A stretch of DNA of 64,000 nt from Microbacteriaceae bacterium MWH-Ta3 (GCA_003053925.1 QBKD01000001.1:1364001-1428000), one strand, 5' to 3'; positions 16,720 through 26,021 are shown, numbered from the stretch's first letter. Notes: a model not told the origin generated them from the sequence alone. Program-made: numbers and translations.

Positions 16720-18753
16720 ATGGAAAACGAGCGCGAAGACGAGTCAGAGGTACGGCCCGGTGCGCGTCGGTCGTCGTATATTCCGCCAGCAGAGGACTCG
16801 GATTTTGTCCCGCGTTTGCCCGATATTTCGGAATTGTCAGTGAACCTGACCTCGACACAACGAGAACCGGCGGTATCCGAGAGTGGCATTCAGCACGCAG
16901 GTTTTGTTGTTGATGGATCGACGGCCGCCGGTTCCCTGCGCGCACCCGTCCGCACATCGTTGACCGACGTCGCTTTGTCCGATTTGATGTCCGAGCATTC
17001 GGGAATCCCGCTGGACGAACGCATGCTCCTCCTGGAAGATCAAATGATCAAACGCGACGCCGACGTCCGCGCCTACACACAGTTCTTAAATGCCGTTCGG
17101 GCAGACGGAAGTTCGAGTGCACTGGAACTTTTCGAACGGGTGAAGGTCGAGTTCCGTGACGTGATTGCGGGTACGGGTGATATTCGGTTTAGGCCCGCCG
17201 TGACTGATATGGGTGATGTTTCTGACGCTTCCAACACCGTGCCTGCGGGATTGCCCGACATTCCTCGAGGATCTCGCGACGATGCGGCAGAACCCCATGC
17301 CTGGACTCTGGGCATCAATCACTCCGTACCGGAGCCCGAGCACCGCGTGCATGATACCCCCAGTCGGTGGGGTGCTGTCGTGTTGTGGCTGGGACTGGGT
17401 GCCGCACCCGTACTCGCCGCGCTCGGATATGCCTCAGCAGACGCGACAGCGCCCGCCGTCGCCGCCGTGGTTGGCGTCATCGCGGGAATTCTCGCGGTGT
17501 TTGCTTTGGGATCACGCGTGTCTCGCCACACCAACCGGGGTGGAACTCCACTCAGCGTCGTGATCGGTCGAGCCTTTGGCCCTCGACTTGGTCGCGCTAT
17601 TGTGCGTCTCGTCGCATTGTTCGGTCTTGTCGCCGTTGTCTGGTTCGGTTCACATTCCACCGCATCGTTGGCGCAGGCGCTCATCGATTCCCGACTGGTT
17701 TTCGATGGGTATGCGGCCGTGGTCCCCGTAATCGCGACGACATCGGTCGTCGTTTTCGGCACTGTGTTCGCACTATTGCCGCGCCGCGCGTCACGCGTTC
17801 TGCTGATTGCGCTTGGAGCTTTTTCCGCCACCGCGGGATTGGGCGTGGCTCTTTTGGGCGCCGTGCGTCTGATGATGTCGGATTCGGTTCCCGAATTGGG
17901 TGGTGCATTTGCCGACACAGTCGTGACGTCGGTCAACGGGGGACTGTTGAGTGCAGTGGCTGTCATGATGTTGGCTGGGCCCACCCTGTCCGGTCTCGCT
18001 CACCGAAATGGCAGGCCAGGTGCGGTGATTGCCGCAAGCATTGGTGGTGGGCTTGGTGTGATGACCTTCGTGGGCATGATTGCGTCGTTGTCAATGACAC
18101 CCACCTACTATTCCGCGGCAGGTAATGCCGTCGTGCTGTGGGGCGACAACGTGGGCATCCTGGGGGCAACGATTCTGTCCGCAGTGATCATCGCGATTCC
18201 CGCCGAATTTGCGATTGCCGTAGCCGTGCGCACCATCGTTGGCATCAACACGACTCACCGTGACACGGTGGCACCGTCACGTCGATCCATCGGAGGCGTT
18301 GTGGCCTCGGTAGCGATTCTGCTGGTGCTGGCCGCTGTAATCACGCTGGTGCCTGCGGTTCTCGGCGCGGTCGTCTATGCGGTGCTGGGGGGAGCGGTGG
18401 GCATCGTGCTTGCCGCCGTGCTCGGCGCGCTCGCCGTGGATACACTCGTGCGCCGTCCCGTTGGGATAGTTTCGTCGCCCGCAGCGCAGCACCGAATCGT
18501 TCCATTCATCAGTATGGTTCTAGGCGCTCTCGCAGGCATAGCGGTGCTTCCCATTTTCCCAGCGGATGAATCCGCAACACTGCCGACGGTAAGCATTCTT
18601 GATCGTGTTGCTGCTGACCTGGGATACACAATCCTGTACGTGTCCGAGATGCCCATTGCCGTGGCATTAATCGTGAGCGCGTGTTTCAGTGCGCTAGGCC
18701 TGCGAACCGTTGTGCGCAGTCGCCTGGTGCCAGCCAGCGAGGTTCACGCATGA
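16720..18753 (+). CDS. Multispanning membrane protein with long cytoplasmic N-terminus, permease-like
   Basis: A 677-residue protein. Residues 1-205 are hydrophilic and acidic and contain no recognisable domain apart from a LLEDQMIKRDADVRAYTQFL helix. Residues about 210-670 hold roughly twelve membrane segments. The membrane half, with LGRAIVRLVALFGLVAVVWFGS and a late PAEFAIAVAVRTI helix, recalls nucleobase:cation symporter (NCS1, cytosine-permease-like) folds, but I cannot confirm the family. The stop overlaps the next start (ATGA). A TATAGT hexamer at 16707-16712, seven bases before the ATG, suggests a leaderless transcript. Confidence 0.7.
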   Translation: MENEREDESEVRPGARRSSYIPPAEDSDFVPRLPDISELSVNLTSTQREPAVSESGIQHAGFVVDGSTAAGSLRAPVRTSLTDVALSDLMSEHSGIPLDERMLLLEDQMIKRDADVRAYTQFLNAVRADGSSSALELFERVKVEFRDVIAGTGDIRFRPAVTDMGDVSDASNTVPAGLPDIPRGSRDDAAEPHAWTLGINHSVPEPEHRVHDTPSRWGAVVLWLGLGAAPVLAALGYASADATAPAVAAVVGVIAGILAVFALGSRVSRHTNRGGTPLSVVIGRAFGPRLGRAIVRLVALFGLVAVVWFGSHSTASLAQALIDSRLVFDGYAAVVPVIATTSVVVFGTVFALLPRRASRVLLIALGAFSATAGLGVALLGAVRLMMSDSVPELGGAFADTVVTSVNGGLLSAVAVMMLAGPTLSGLAHRNGRPGAVIAASIGGGLGVMTFVGMIASLSMTPTYYSAAGNAVVLWGDNVGILGATILSAVIIAIPAEFAIAVAVRTIVGINTTHRDTVAPSRRSIGGVVASVAILLVLAAVITLVPAVLGAVVYAVLGGAVGIVLAAVLGALAVDTLVRRPVGIVSSPAAQHRIVPFISMVLGALAGIAVLPIFPADESATLPTVSILDRVAADLGYTILYVSEMPIAVALIVSACFSALGLRTVVRSRLVPASEVHA

Positions 18754-19559
18754 GCACCGTCGCCGACATTCGAGTAGCGATCGAGTCACTCTGGCCACAG
18801 GCCGGAGCAGAGTCCTGGGATGCCCCCGGGCTGGTGTGTGGAAATCCGAGCGCATCGGTGTCCCGTGTCATGTTCATGGTGGATGCCACCGAGAGCTCCA
18901 TACGGGATGCACTGGAATGGGGCGCGGATCTCATTGTGACCCATCACCCCCTGCTCATGCGCGGCGTCACGACGGTTGCAGAGGACCTGTATAAGGGATC
19001 ATTGCTGACGCAGCTTATCCGCGCAAATTGCGCATTAATCGCTGTTCATACCAACGGCGATTCGGTGTCCACGGGGACCAGTGTGGTTCTCGCCCGCACA
19101 ATTGGTGTCGAACCACGAGCGACCATCACACAAAACGCGCTCGGCGGTGGAATGGGAATTATCGGTGATACCGCACCCGTGTCCTTGGGAGACTTCGCGC
19201 GGCGCATTGCCTCGGCACTGCCGAATACCGCCGGTGGAGTTCGTGTATCGGGTGAATTCTCGCGCACCATATCCTCGGTATCCTTATGTGCAGGGGCGGG
19301 AGATTCGCTATTGTCCGACCCGGCGGTAGCTCAGACCGACGTCTATGTGACCAGTGATTTACGCCATCATCCGGCCTCGGAGTTCCGGGAGCAGGCTGCT
19401 CACGGGCGTGACACGGCGCTCATTGATATCTCCCATTGGGCAGCAGAGTGGCTGTGGCTGGACACTGCCGCTCGTGAACTGGGCGGCATCCTGCCATCCC
19501 TCGAGATTTCGGTCAGTGAAATTCGCACGGACCCCTGGGATTTCGCCGTCATCAACTAA
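18750..19559 (+). CDS. NIF3-family dinuclear metal protein
   Basis: A 269-residue Nif3/YqfO-type protein. Metal ligands of the family are present: HH in IVTHHPLLMRG near residue 65, H and D in AVHTNGDS near residue 100, and the C-terminal H-x3-E in ISHWAAEW. The family is widely conserved; a role as GTP cyclohydrolase I type 2 has been suggested for some members, but function here is not assigned. The ATG at 18750 overlaps the previous stop. It is followed at 15 bases by a coiled-coil protein, the usual actinobacterial order with an RNase H gene. Confidence 0.9.
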   Translation: MSTVADIRVAIESLWPQAGAESWDAPGLVCGNPSASVSRVMFMVDATESSIRDALEWGADLIVTHHPLLMRGVTTVAEDLYKGSLLTQLIRANCALIAVHTNGDSVSTGTSVVLARTIGVEPRATITQNALGGGMGIIGDTAPVSLGDFARRIASALPNTAGGVRVSGEFSRTISSVSLCAGAGDSLLSDPAVAQTDVYVTSDLRHHPASEFREQAAHGRDTALIDISHWAAEWLWLDTAARELGGILPSLEISVSEIRTDPWDFAVIN

Positions 19560-19574
19560 CACGCAAGGAACACC

Positions 19575-20315
19575 ATGGGATTGAAGGCCACCGCACTCGA
19601 ACAGGCGAAACTGCTGGAGCTTGTACGCATTGACAACGCTTTGGCGGGAGTCGCACGTCGTCGACGCGAAGCGCAGGATGCTGCAAACGTGCGCGACTCG
19701 GATGCGACCTATATCGATCTGATGCGCGCAGCAGAATCGGCTGCCGATCGCGTAGACGATCTCACACGTGAATCCGAGCATGTGGCGCATGACATCGCCG
19801 TCGCGATGGCGCGCATTGAGCGCGACCGTTCGCTGGAATCCGCCGAGCAATCGGCAAAGGATGTGCAAGCACTGGAGCACGAAATCGCATCGTTGGAAAT
19901 CCGCGTCAGTCTTCTGACCGACCAACAGGCCGTCATTCTTGCGAATCTTGAAGACGCGACGAGGGAACTTCTGGATGCGCGAATCGCCCGCGACGGCTAT
20001 CACGCCGAACAGGAATTCGGCCGGGCAGATGCCCGTGCAACGGTGACCAGTCTGGATGGAATAGAGGCGGAATTGCGCGCGGAGCGCCGTCAGGTCATTT
20101 CCTCAATTCCCGCTGACCTTGCAGCTCTGTACGAACGCCAATTCGAGCGCTACGGATACGGTGCCAGCCACCTGCAGGGGTATGTCACTTCGGCGACTGG
20201 AGTGACATTGACCGAAGCGGACCTTGACCGCATTCGCCGGGCGTCATCGGACGACGTCCTCATGTGTCCCGACTCGAACGCGATCCTCGTACGAACGAAG
20301 GACAGCGGACTGTGA
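19575..20315 (+). CDS. Coiled-coil protein of the C4-zinc-ribbon family, ribbon degenerate
   Basis: A 246-residue protein. Residues about 10-170 form a long, charged coiled coil (heptads rich in Glu, Arg and Leu). The C-terminal part aligns with the zf-RING_7 ribbon seen in relatives, which carry two CxxC pairs. Here the first pair is replaced by VTSATGVTLT and the second is reduced to MCPDSNAILVR, so one cysteine remains and zinc binding is unlikely. Function is unknown; relatives sit between nif3 and rnhA as here, and one in Helicobacter is thought to bind nucleic acid or flagellar proteins. The stop overlaps the next start (GTGA). Confidence 0.8.
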   Translation: MGLKATALEQAKLLELVRIDNALAGVARRRREAQDAANVRDSDATYIDLMRAAESAADRVDDLTRESEHVAHDIAVAMARIERDRSLESAEQSAKDVQALEHEIASLEIRVSLLTDQQAVILANLEDATRELLDARIARDGYHAEQEFGRADARATVTSLDGIEAELRAERRQVISSIPADLAALYERQFERYGYGASHLQGYVTSATGVTLTEADLDRIRRASSDDVLMCPDSNAILVRTKDSGL

Positions 20316-20725
20316 CTCGGTTGATTGTCGAGGCGGATGGCGGTTCGCGCGGCAACCCCGGGGTCGCTGCTGGCGGCGCCGTTATCATCGATGCGTCGAC
20401 GGGCGAAGTCTTGGCCGAGGTAGGCGTTTTTGTGGGGATTGCGACGAATAACGTTGCCGAGTACAACGGTCTGATTGCTGGTCTGACACGGGCTCTGGAC
20501 ATCGATCCTGCAGCCGATATTCATGTTCGGATGGATTCAAAACTTGTTGTCGAACAGATGTCGGGGCGATGGAAAATCAAGCACCCGGACATGGCGGTGC
20601 TGGCATCTCGTGCGCGCACGCTCATCGGTTCGAATCGTGTGACGTTCGAATGGATTCCGCGCGCCGACAATTCGCGCGCCGATGCTGCCGCCAACAAATC
20701 AATGGACGCGCGTCAGTCGTTCTAG
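20312..20725 (+). CDS. rnhA: Ribonuclease HI
   Basis: A 137-residue RNase HI-type protein that degrades RNA in RNA-DNA hybrids. The acidic metal site is D in VEADGGSRGNPG, E in NVAEYNGL, D in RMDSKLVVEQM and D in the late RADNSRADAAAN. Many actinobacterial homologues carry a C-terminal phosphatase (CobC-like) domain; this one is the RNase domain only. The GTG start at 20312 overlaps the preceding stop codon. Confidence 0.9.
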   Translation: MTRLIVEADGGSRGNPGVAAGGAVIIDASTGEVLAEVGVFVGIATNNVAEYNGLIAGLTRALDIDPAADIHVRMDSKLVVEQMSGRWKIKHPDMAVLASRARTLIGSNRVTFEWIPRADNSRADAAANKSMDARQSF

Positions 20726-20732
20726 GTGTCGC

Positions 20733-20738
20733 TAGGCT
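20733..20738 (+). promoter_or_regulatory. Probable -10 element of rnpB
   Basis: TAGGCT at 20733-20738 predicts a transcript start near 20745, seven bases before helix P1 of the RNase P RNA. It begins eight bases after the rnhA stop codon. Confidence 0.45.
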
Positions 20739-20744
20739 GTCCAT

Positions 20745-21085
20745 GTGAATGGGTCGGCCAGGCGGTCGCGTCACCGAAAGGTGCCGAGGAACGTCCGGGC
20801 TCCACAGAGCAGGGTGGTGGGTAACGCCCACCCGGAGTAATCCGCGAGACAGTGCCACAGAAAACAGACCGCCCGAAAGGGTAAGGGTGAAACGGTGGTG
20901 TAAGAGACCACCAGGGATTCGGGTGACCGAATTCGCTCGGTAAACCTCGCCCGGAGCAAGACCAGACAGATGCCGTTGACGCTGCTCGCCGAGGCATCGG
21001 GTAGGTTGCATGAGCGTTGCGGCAACGTAACGCCGAGAGAGATGACCGTCCAACGACAGAACCCGGCGTATCGGCCGGCCTATTC
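20745..21085 (+). ncRNA. rnpB: RNase P RNA, class A
   Basis: The catalytic RNA that matures tRNA 5' ends. Helix P1 is formed by GGTCGGCC at 20752-20759 and GGCCGGCC at 21073-21080. Conserved elements in order are GAGGAACGTCCGGGCTCCA (P4 5' strand), AGAGCAGGGTGGTGGGTAAC, GGTAAGGGTGAAACGGTG, GGTAAACC, the AGCAAGACC region and ACAGAACCCGGCGTA (P4 3' strand). The ends are inferred from P1 and are accurate to a few bases. It fills the 404-base space between rnhA and ppgK. Confidence 0.96.
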
Positions 21086-21103
21086 ACCTCAGGCGTGACA
21101 CGG

Positions 21104-21131
21104 CACTCGAGGTCGCGGAGTGAGTGGTTTT
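21104..21131 (+). terminator. Weak hairpin plus T run after rnpB
   Basis: CACTC at 21104-21108 pairs with GAGTG at 21118-21122 and TTTT follows at 21128-21131. The stem is short, and the T run overlaps the end of convergent ppgK. Confidence 0.3.
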
Positions 21132-21894
21132 ACGCCTCGTCGTGGTGAAAGGGTGCCAATGCGGCGGCACCGAGTATTCCCGCGTTATTGAAGTGTTGCG
21201 CCGGCACAATGGGCGTATTCACGGAAATCAGGTGCAGGAATTCGGCATGCTGTTTGGAGACACCACCGCCCACGACAAAGAGCTGCGGCGAAAACAGTGC
21301 CTCCAATGTCCGGTAGAACTTGGTGAGGCGCTTCGCCCATCGTTCGAAACTCAGGGCTTTGCGTTCACGAACCGAATTCGCGGCATATTCTTCCGCGGAA
21401 CGACCGTTGGTGCCGGTCAAAGGAATGTGACCCAACTCGGCGTTCGGAATCAGAACACCGTTGTAGATGAGAGCCGAACCGATACCGGTTCCCAACGTTG
21501 TGACCATAACGAGTCCACCGACGCCGTGTGCAGCGCCAAATTGTGATTCGGCATATCCTGCAGCGTCGGCGTCATTCACGACGTGCACTGCCCGTCCCGT
21601 GGCCTTTTCCAGAAGATCACCCACGTGCAGGTCGATCCATTCGTGGGATACATTCGCCGCACTGCGTGCAACCTCGTCGATGATAATCGCGGGAAAGCAC
21701 ACGCCCAGGGGAAGTGTTCCCTCGGGGTCCAATTGAGCGACGAGTGCTGCAACGACCGCAGCAACGTCGTCGGGTCGGGCGCCCGCTGGAGTAGCCATCT
21801 TGAGGCGCTCCGACACCAACGCGCCGGCGTCGATGTCGACGATTGCGCCCTTGATTCCCGTTCCACCAATGTCAATACCAATGGTTCTCCGCAC
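21130..21894 (-). CDS. ppgK: Polyphosphate glucokinase (ROK family)
   Basis: A 254-residue ROK-fold kinase that phosphorylates glucose with polyphosphate or ATP. It opens RRTIGIDIGGTGIKGAIV (phosphate-binding loop), has the catalytic D in VVNDADAAGYAE and the LGTGIGSALI loop, and lacks the CxCGxxGC zinc motif of other ROK proteins, all typical of actinobacterial PpgK. The GTG at 21894 is chosen because GGAAAGG lies at ribosome-binding distance and the family N-terminus starts here; longer frames upstream lack homology. Confidence 0.9.
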   Translation of the reverse strand: MRRTIGIDIGGTGIKGAIVDIDAGALVSERLKMATPAGARPDDVAAVVAALVAQLDPEGTLPLGVCFPAIIIDEVARSAANVSHEWIDLHVGDLLEKATGRAVHVVNDADAAGYAESQFGAAHGVGGLVMVTTLGTGIGSALIYNGVLIPNAELGHIPLTGTNGRSAEEYAANSVRERKALSFERWAKRLTKFYRTLEALFSPQLFVVGGGVSKQHAEFLHLISVNTPIVPAQHFNNAGILGAAALAPFHHDEA

Positions 21895-21966
21895 GAAGGG
21901 GCCTTTCCTGAAAACGAATCTGCCGCGCAGTGCGAGGCATACTAGAAGTCTACCGAGGAGGTCCTG

Positions 21967-22134
21967 ATGGCATGGTGGTACAACCATCGAACGGGTGAGG
22001 TCGAAGAGGGCATGCTCTCGCCATCCATCGATCGCGACGGTCCGTATGACACATACGAGGACGCACGTCGGGCACCAGAGATTGCACGTGAGCGCGCCGC
22101 ACGGTGGGCGGAAGAAGACGCCGCGAACGACTAG
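21967..22134 (+). CDS. Small conserved actinobacterial protein, 55 residues
   Basis: A short gene with a strong ribosome binding site (GAGGAGG at 21955-21961) before the ATG at 21967. The protein starts [15 protein letters not shown], has [20 protein letters not shown] and ends EEDAAND. This is recognisable as a small SPOR-like protein common in Actinobacteria, often found near panB, map or glutamine synthetase genes. It has no membrane segment or signal peptide. Its stop overlaps that of convergent panB by three to four bases. Function unknown. Confidence 0.8.
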   Translation: MAWWYNHRTGEVEEGMLSPSIDRDGPYDTYEDARRAPEIARERAARWAEEDAAND

Positions 22135-22952
22135 GAATCGTCGCTGAAGGAATGTGCGGCGTCGGGATAGGCGCGCGATTGCACGTCATCTCGCCATGCC
22201 ACCGTTGCGGACATCAGGGTGTCGCGTAGGTTTGCGTATTGCTTCACAAACGAGGGAACACGACCGCTTCCGAGTCCCGCCATATCGGTCCACACCAGAA
22301 TCTGTCCATCGGTACCGTTGCCGGCGCCGATGCCGATCGTGGGAATCGTGAGTTCCGCCGAGATCTGACCGGCCAATTCGGTGGGAACCATTTCCAACAC
22401 GACGGCAAAGGCGCCTGCCTGTTCGACGGCACGGGCGTCGGCCAGGAGAGCCTCGGCTGAGGCGCCTCGACCCTGAATGACGTGACCGCCCAGACCGTGT
22501 TCGCTCTGTGGCGTGAAGCCGATGTGTGCCATCACAGGTATTCCCGACTGCGTGATGCGCGTGATTTGGTCGACGCTGCGCACGCCGCCCTCAATCTTCA
22601 CGGCGTGGGCACCCGCCTCTTTCATGAAGCGAACGGCCGTTGCCAGGGCAATGTCGGCGTTCGATTCGTACGAACCGAACGGCAGATCGGCAACAACCAA
22701 TGCGCGACGAACGCCGCGGACGACGCCGCGGCACAGGGGAATGAGTTCGTCCACAGTGACGGGTACTGTCGTGTCATAGCCGAAGACCGTGTTTGCTGCG
22801 CTGTCGCCCACCAACAGAAAATCGATTCCTGCCGCGTCGAAAATTTGGGCTGTCAAGAAGTCGTAGGACGTCAGTCCCGTAATGACATGACCCGAGGCCT
22901 TCGCCTGGGCGAAATGGCGTGTGCGTACGCGCTTGAGAGTGTCGTCGGACAT
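22131..22952 (-). CDS. panB: 3-methyl-2-oxobutanoate hydroxymethyltransferase
   Basis: A 273-residue TIM-barrel enzyme that makes ketopantoate from 2-oxoisovalerate and methylene-tetrahydrofolate for pantothenate and CoA synthesis. Family segments include [48 protein letters not shown] and [10 protein letters not shown]. It lies four bases after nadE on the same strand but has its own promoter-like hexamer TAGGCT six bases before the ATG (see 22959-22964). Confidence 0.94.
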   Translation of the reverse strand: MSDDTLKRVRTRHFAQAKASGHVITGLTSYDFLTAQIFDAAGIDFLLVGDSAANTVFGYDTTVPVTVDELIPLCRGVVRGVRRALVVADLPFGSYESNADIALATAVRFMKEAGAHAVKIEGGVRSVDQITRITQSGIPVMAHIGFTPQSEHGLGGHVIQGRGASAEALLADARAVEQAGAFAVVLEMVPTELAGQISAELTIPTIGIGAGNGTDGQILVWTDMAGLGSGRVPSFVKQYANLRDTLMSATVAWRDDVQSRAYPDAAHSFSDDS

Positions 22953-22956
22953 TGGG

Positions 22957-24645
22957 TCAGCCTATCGTGGTGAGTCGCGCGGTCAGTGGCAGACGTCGTT
23001 CACGTCCGAAGGCCATGGTCGTAATGCGCGGCCCGATGGCACCTTGGCGGCGTTTCCATTCCGACCGTGCGACGAGTCCCGCGATTCGTTCCACCAGAGC
23101 ACGGTCAAAGCCTGCCGCTACAGCCGCGTCAATAGACGCCCGTTCGTCCACGAGAAGCTGCAGCAGGGCATCGAGGACGTCATAGGGTGGCAACGAGTCC
23201 TGGTCGACCTGGCCGGGGCGTAGCTCGGCGCTGGGCGGCTTCGAGATGCTGTTTTCGGGGATCGCACCGGGGAGCCCCGCCTCGCGCGCCAGCGAATTGC
23301 GATAACGAGCGAGCTCCCACACCACTGTCTTCGGAACATCCTTGAGGGGCGCAAACCCACCAACCGTGTCTCCATACATCGTGCAATACCCAACGGCAAC
23401 CTCGGATTTGTTTCCCGTTGTCAACACAAGGTGCCCGTCCATGTTGGAGAGCGCCATAAGAATCATTCCTCGCACGCGGGCCTGGATGTTCTCGGCGCCG
23501 AGGCCCGTTAAGTGAAGCTGTTCGTCGAATGGAGCGACGAGGCCGGCGATGGGCTCCACGCGATAGTGGCAACCCAGCAATTCGGCGAGGTCCCGTGCAT
23601 CGTCCTGGGAGTGCTCGCTGGACCATTGGCTGGGCATCGAGACACCATAAACGCGGTCCGCACCGATTGCATCACACGCGATAGCGGCGACCACCGCGCT
23701 GTCGATGCCCCCCGAAAGCCCCAGGGCAACCGAGGCGAACCCATTCTTTTCGATGTAGTCACGCGTGCCCAGCACCAGGGCGTTCCACACGGACTCAACG
23801 TCCGATTGCGGTGTCGCCACGACGCCGGTTACGGTATCGGGACGGGACGGAACGTCAATATCAACGGGGGAGTCAGCGTGGCCCTCGATATCAATGACGA
23901 GCAGGTCTTCCGAAAATTGCGGAGCACGGGCCACGACGGCGCCGCCGGGTGTAACGACCATCGAATCACCGTCGAATACCAGGTCGTCCTGGCCGCCGAC
24001 CAGATTGACGTACATCACGGTCGCGCCCATTTCGGCTGCGCGGCGCGTGACCAAGGGCAAACGCACATCGTCCTTTGTGCGGTCAAAGGGCGACGCATTA
24101 ATCACGACAACGGCATCAAGGTTACGAGTGGAAAGTTCCGCCACCGGTCCCTCGTCACGCCACAGGTCCTCACAAATCAAGAGGCCCGTATGTACACCGC
24201 CGACGTTCAGCGACAGCACGGCGTTACCCGGCACGAAGACTCGTTCTTCGTCGAACACCGAGTAGGTCGGCAGGTGGTGCTTGGCGTACGTCGCGCGCAC
24301 CGCACCACGGTGAATAACGGAGAGGGAATTATGGGCCCGAGCGCCGCCCATTTCCTGTTGAGCAGCAGGTGAGAGTCCGCCGACGATCACCACGATGTCG
24401 CCCAGTCCAGCATTCGCAAGATTCCGCGCAACGGCATCGTAGGCACGGTGGGCTGCTGCCACGAAATCATCGTGTGCGGCAAGGTCTTCGACGGGGTAGC
24501 CCGTCAGGACCATCTCGGGAAAGGCCACGACGGCCGCTCCGCGCGCTCCTGCCTGCCGCACGCGATCGATCACGAGCGCGGAATTGCCGGCAAGGTCACC
24601 CACAATCGGGTTGACTTGGGCGAGGGCGAAGCGAATTCTCGACAT
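22957..24645 (-). CDS. nadE: Glutamine-dependent NAD+ synthetase
   Basis: A 562-residue two-domain enzyme that amidates nicotinic acid adenine dinucleotide to NAD+. The N-terminal nitrilase-type glutaminase has E in [13 protein letters not shown] in YAKHHLPTY and C in LLICEDLW. The C-terminal synthetase has the P-loop [13 protein letters not shown] and [10 protein letters not shown]. It is the glutamine-using form, shorter than the approximately 680-residue mycobacterial enzyme. The ATG at 24645 is preceded by TAGGCT at a distance of seven bases. Confidence 0.94.
   Translation of the reverse strand: MSRIRFALAQVNPIVGDLAGNSALVIDRVRQAGARGAAVVAFPEMVLTGYPVEDLAAHDDFVAAAHRAYDAVARNLANAGLGDIVVIVGGLSPAAQQEMGGARAHNSLSVIHRGAVRATYAKHHLPTYSVFDEERVFVPGNAVLSLNVGGVHTGLLICEDLWRDEGPVAELSTRNLDAVVVINASPFDRTKDDVRLPLVTRRAAEMGATVMYVNLVGGQDDLVFDGDSMVVTPGGAVVARAPQFSEDLLVIDIEGHADSPVDIDVPSRPDTVTGVVATPQSDVESVWNALVLGTRDYIEKNGFASVALGLSGGIDSAVVAAIACDAIGADRVYGVSMPSQWSSEHSQDDARDLAELLGCHYRVEPIAGLVAPFDEQLHLTGLGAENIQARVRGMILMALSNMDGHLVLTTGNKSEVAVGYCTMYGDTVGGFAPLKDVPKTVVWELARYRNSLAREAGLPGAIPENSISKPPSAELRPGQVDQDSLPPYDVLDALLQLLVDERASIDAAVAAGFDRALVERIAGLVARSEWKRRQGAIGPRITTMAFGRERRLPLTARLTTIG
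22959..22964 (-). promoter_or_regulatory. -10 element for a leaderless panB transcript
   Basis: The minus strand reads TAGGCT, six bases, ATG. A -10 hexamer at this distance places transcription start at the start codon. The site overlaps the nadE stop region. Confidence 0.5.
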
Positions 24646-24652
24646 ACCAAGT

Positions 24653-24658
24653 AGCCTA
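24653..24658 (-). promoter_or_regulatory. -10 element for nadE
   Basis: The minus strand reads TAGGCT, seven bases, ATG, consistent with a leaderless nadE mRNA. It overlaps by two bases the opposite-strand TAGTAT at 24657-24662 that could serve glnA2. Confidence 0.5.
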
Positions 24659-24662
24659 GTAT
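24657..24662 (+). promoter_or_regulatory. Probable -10 element for glnA2
   Basis: TAGTAT predicts transcription from about 24669, giving a short leader with GAAGGAG before the ATG at 24688. It shares two bases with the divergent nadE -10. Confidence 0.35.
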
Positions 24663-24687
24663 CAGCGAATTAGCCGAAGGAGTTCCC

Positions 24688-26019
24688 ATGGACAAGCAAC
24701 AAGAGTTTGTGCTGCGCACCATCGAGGAACGAGGCGTTAAATTCGTTCGACTGTGGTTCACCGATGTCAGCGGAACCCTCAAGAACGTTGCGTTGGCGCC
24801 CGCCGAGGTCGAAGGCGCGTTTGCTGAAGGTTTGGGAGTTGACGGGTCTTCCGTCGAGGGCTTGACGCGAGTCTACGAGGCCGATGTGCTGTTGCACCCG
24901 GACCCCACCACGTTCCAGGTTCTTCCCTGGCGCGGATCGGTCGATCCGACGGCTCGCATGTTTTGCGACATCACCACTCCAGACGGTCAACCCGCGTCAG
25001 CCGACCCTCGTCACGTGTTGCGCCGTGTGCTGGCAAAGGCCGCAGACATGGGTTTCACCTTCTACACGCACCCCGAAATTGAGTTCTATCTCTTTCAGAC
25101 GAACAACGTGGACGACCTGGTTCCCGTCGATAACGCGGGGTACTTCGATAATGTTCCCGGAGGGACCGCGCACGATTTCCGCCGCAATGCGGTGCGCCAC
25201 CTCGAAGACCTCGGAATTTCGGTGGAATTCAGCCATCACGAGGCCGGCCCCGGGCAAAATGAAATTGACCTGCGATATGCCGATGCGTTGACGACGGCAG
25301 ACAACATTCAGACGTTCCGTACCGTCATCAAAGAGGTCGCAATCGAACAGGGTGTGTACGCCACGTTCATGCCCAAGCCTCTGCAACAGCACCCGGGAAG
25401 TGGCATGCACACGCACATGTCGCTCTTCGAGGGGGATTCGAACGCATTCTTCGATCCCAGTGCGCCCTACAACCTGTCAAAGACCGCGCGCCAGTTCATG
25501 GCGGGAATTCTTACGCACGCCCACGAAATCACTGCGGTCACCAACCAGTTCGTGAACTCGTACAAGCGTTTGTGGGGCGGAGCCGAGGCGCCGTCGTACG
25601 TGACGTGGGGTCACAACAACACGTCGGCGTTGCTCCGCGTGCCCATGTACAAGCCGGGCAAGGAACAGTCCGTTCGAATTGAGTACCGCGGAATCGACTC
25701 GGCCGCAAATCCGTACCTGGCCTATGCCCTGCTGTTGGCTGCGGGCCTCAAGGGAATCGAAGAGGGGTACGAACTTCCGCCCGAGGCCGAGGGAGACATC
25801 GCGTCGATGTCCTCGCTCGAACGTCGCGCTGCGGGCTACCGTCCGCTTCCCGAGAGCCTGAACCGCGCGCTCGGTGCCATGGAAGAGAGCGAGCTCGTTG
25901 CCGAGACTCTGGGCGAAAAGGTGTTCAACTACGTTCTGCGCAATAAGCGCCGTGAGTGGGCTGCGTATCGTTCGCAGGTGACGCAGTGGGAACTGGAATC
26001 CAACCTGCGCCAGCTGTAA
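24688..26019 (+). CDS. glnA2: Glutamine synthetase, type I (GlnA2-like)
   Basis: A 443-residue type I glutamine synthetase, or synthetase-like enzyme, of the short subgroup. It contains FVRLWFTDVSGTLKNVAL, GVDGSSVEGL, the ATP-loop KPLQQHPGSGMHTHMSL and the NYVLRNKRREWAAYRSQVT tail. Its position directly before glnE, with glnA facing it, is the actinobacterial glnA2-glnE-glnA locus. Some actinobacterial paralogues act on polyamines or other amines rather than ammonia plus glutamate; this one groups with GlnA2 of that locus. A clear ribosome binding site (GAAGGAG) precedes the ATG. Confidence 0.9.
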   Translation: MDKQQEFVLRTIEERGVKFVRLWFTDVSGTLKNVALAPAEVEGAFAEGLGVDGSSVEGLTRVYEADVLLHPDPTTFQVLPWRGSVDPTARMFCDITTPDGQPASADPRHVLRRVLAKAADMGFTFYTHPEIEFYLFQTNNVDDLVPVDNAGYFDNVPGGTAHDFRRNAVRHLEDLGISVEFSHHEAGPGQNEIDLRYADALTTADNIQTFRTVIKEVAIEQGVYATFMPKPLQQHPGSGMHTHMSLFEGDSNAFFDPSAPYNLSKTARQFMAGILTHAHEITAVTNQFVNSYKRLWGGAEAPSYVTWGHNNTSALLRVPMYKPGKEQSVRIEYRGIDSAANPYLAYALLLAAGLKGIEEGYELPPEAEGDIASMSSLERRAAGYRPLPESLNRALGAMEESELVAETLGEKVFNYVLRNKRREWAAYRSQVTQWELESNLRQL

Positions 26020-26021
26020 CG

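Noticed and set aside
20622-21087. Several open frames across 20.6-21.1 kb
   Set aside because: They overlap the RNase P RNA, whose conserved core and P1 helix explain the region.
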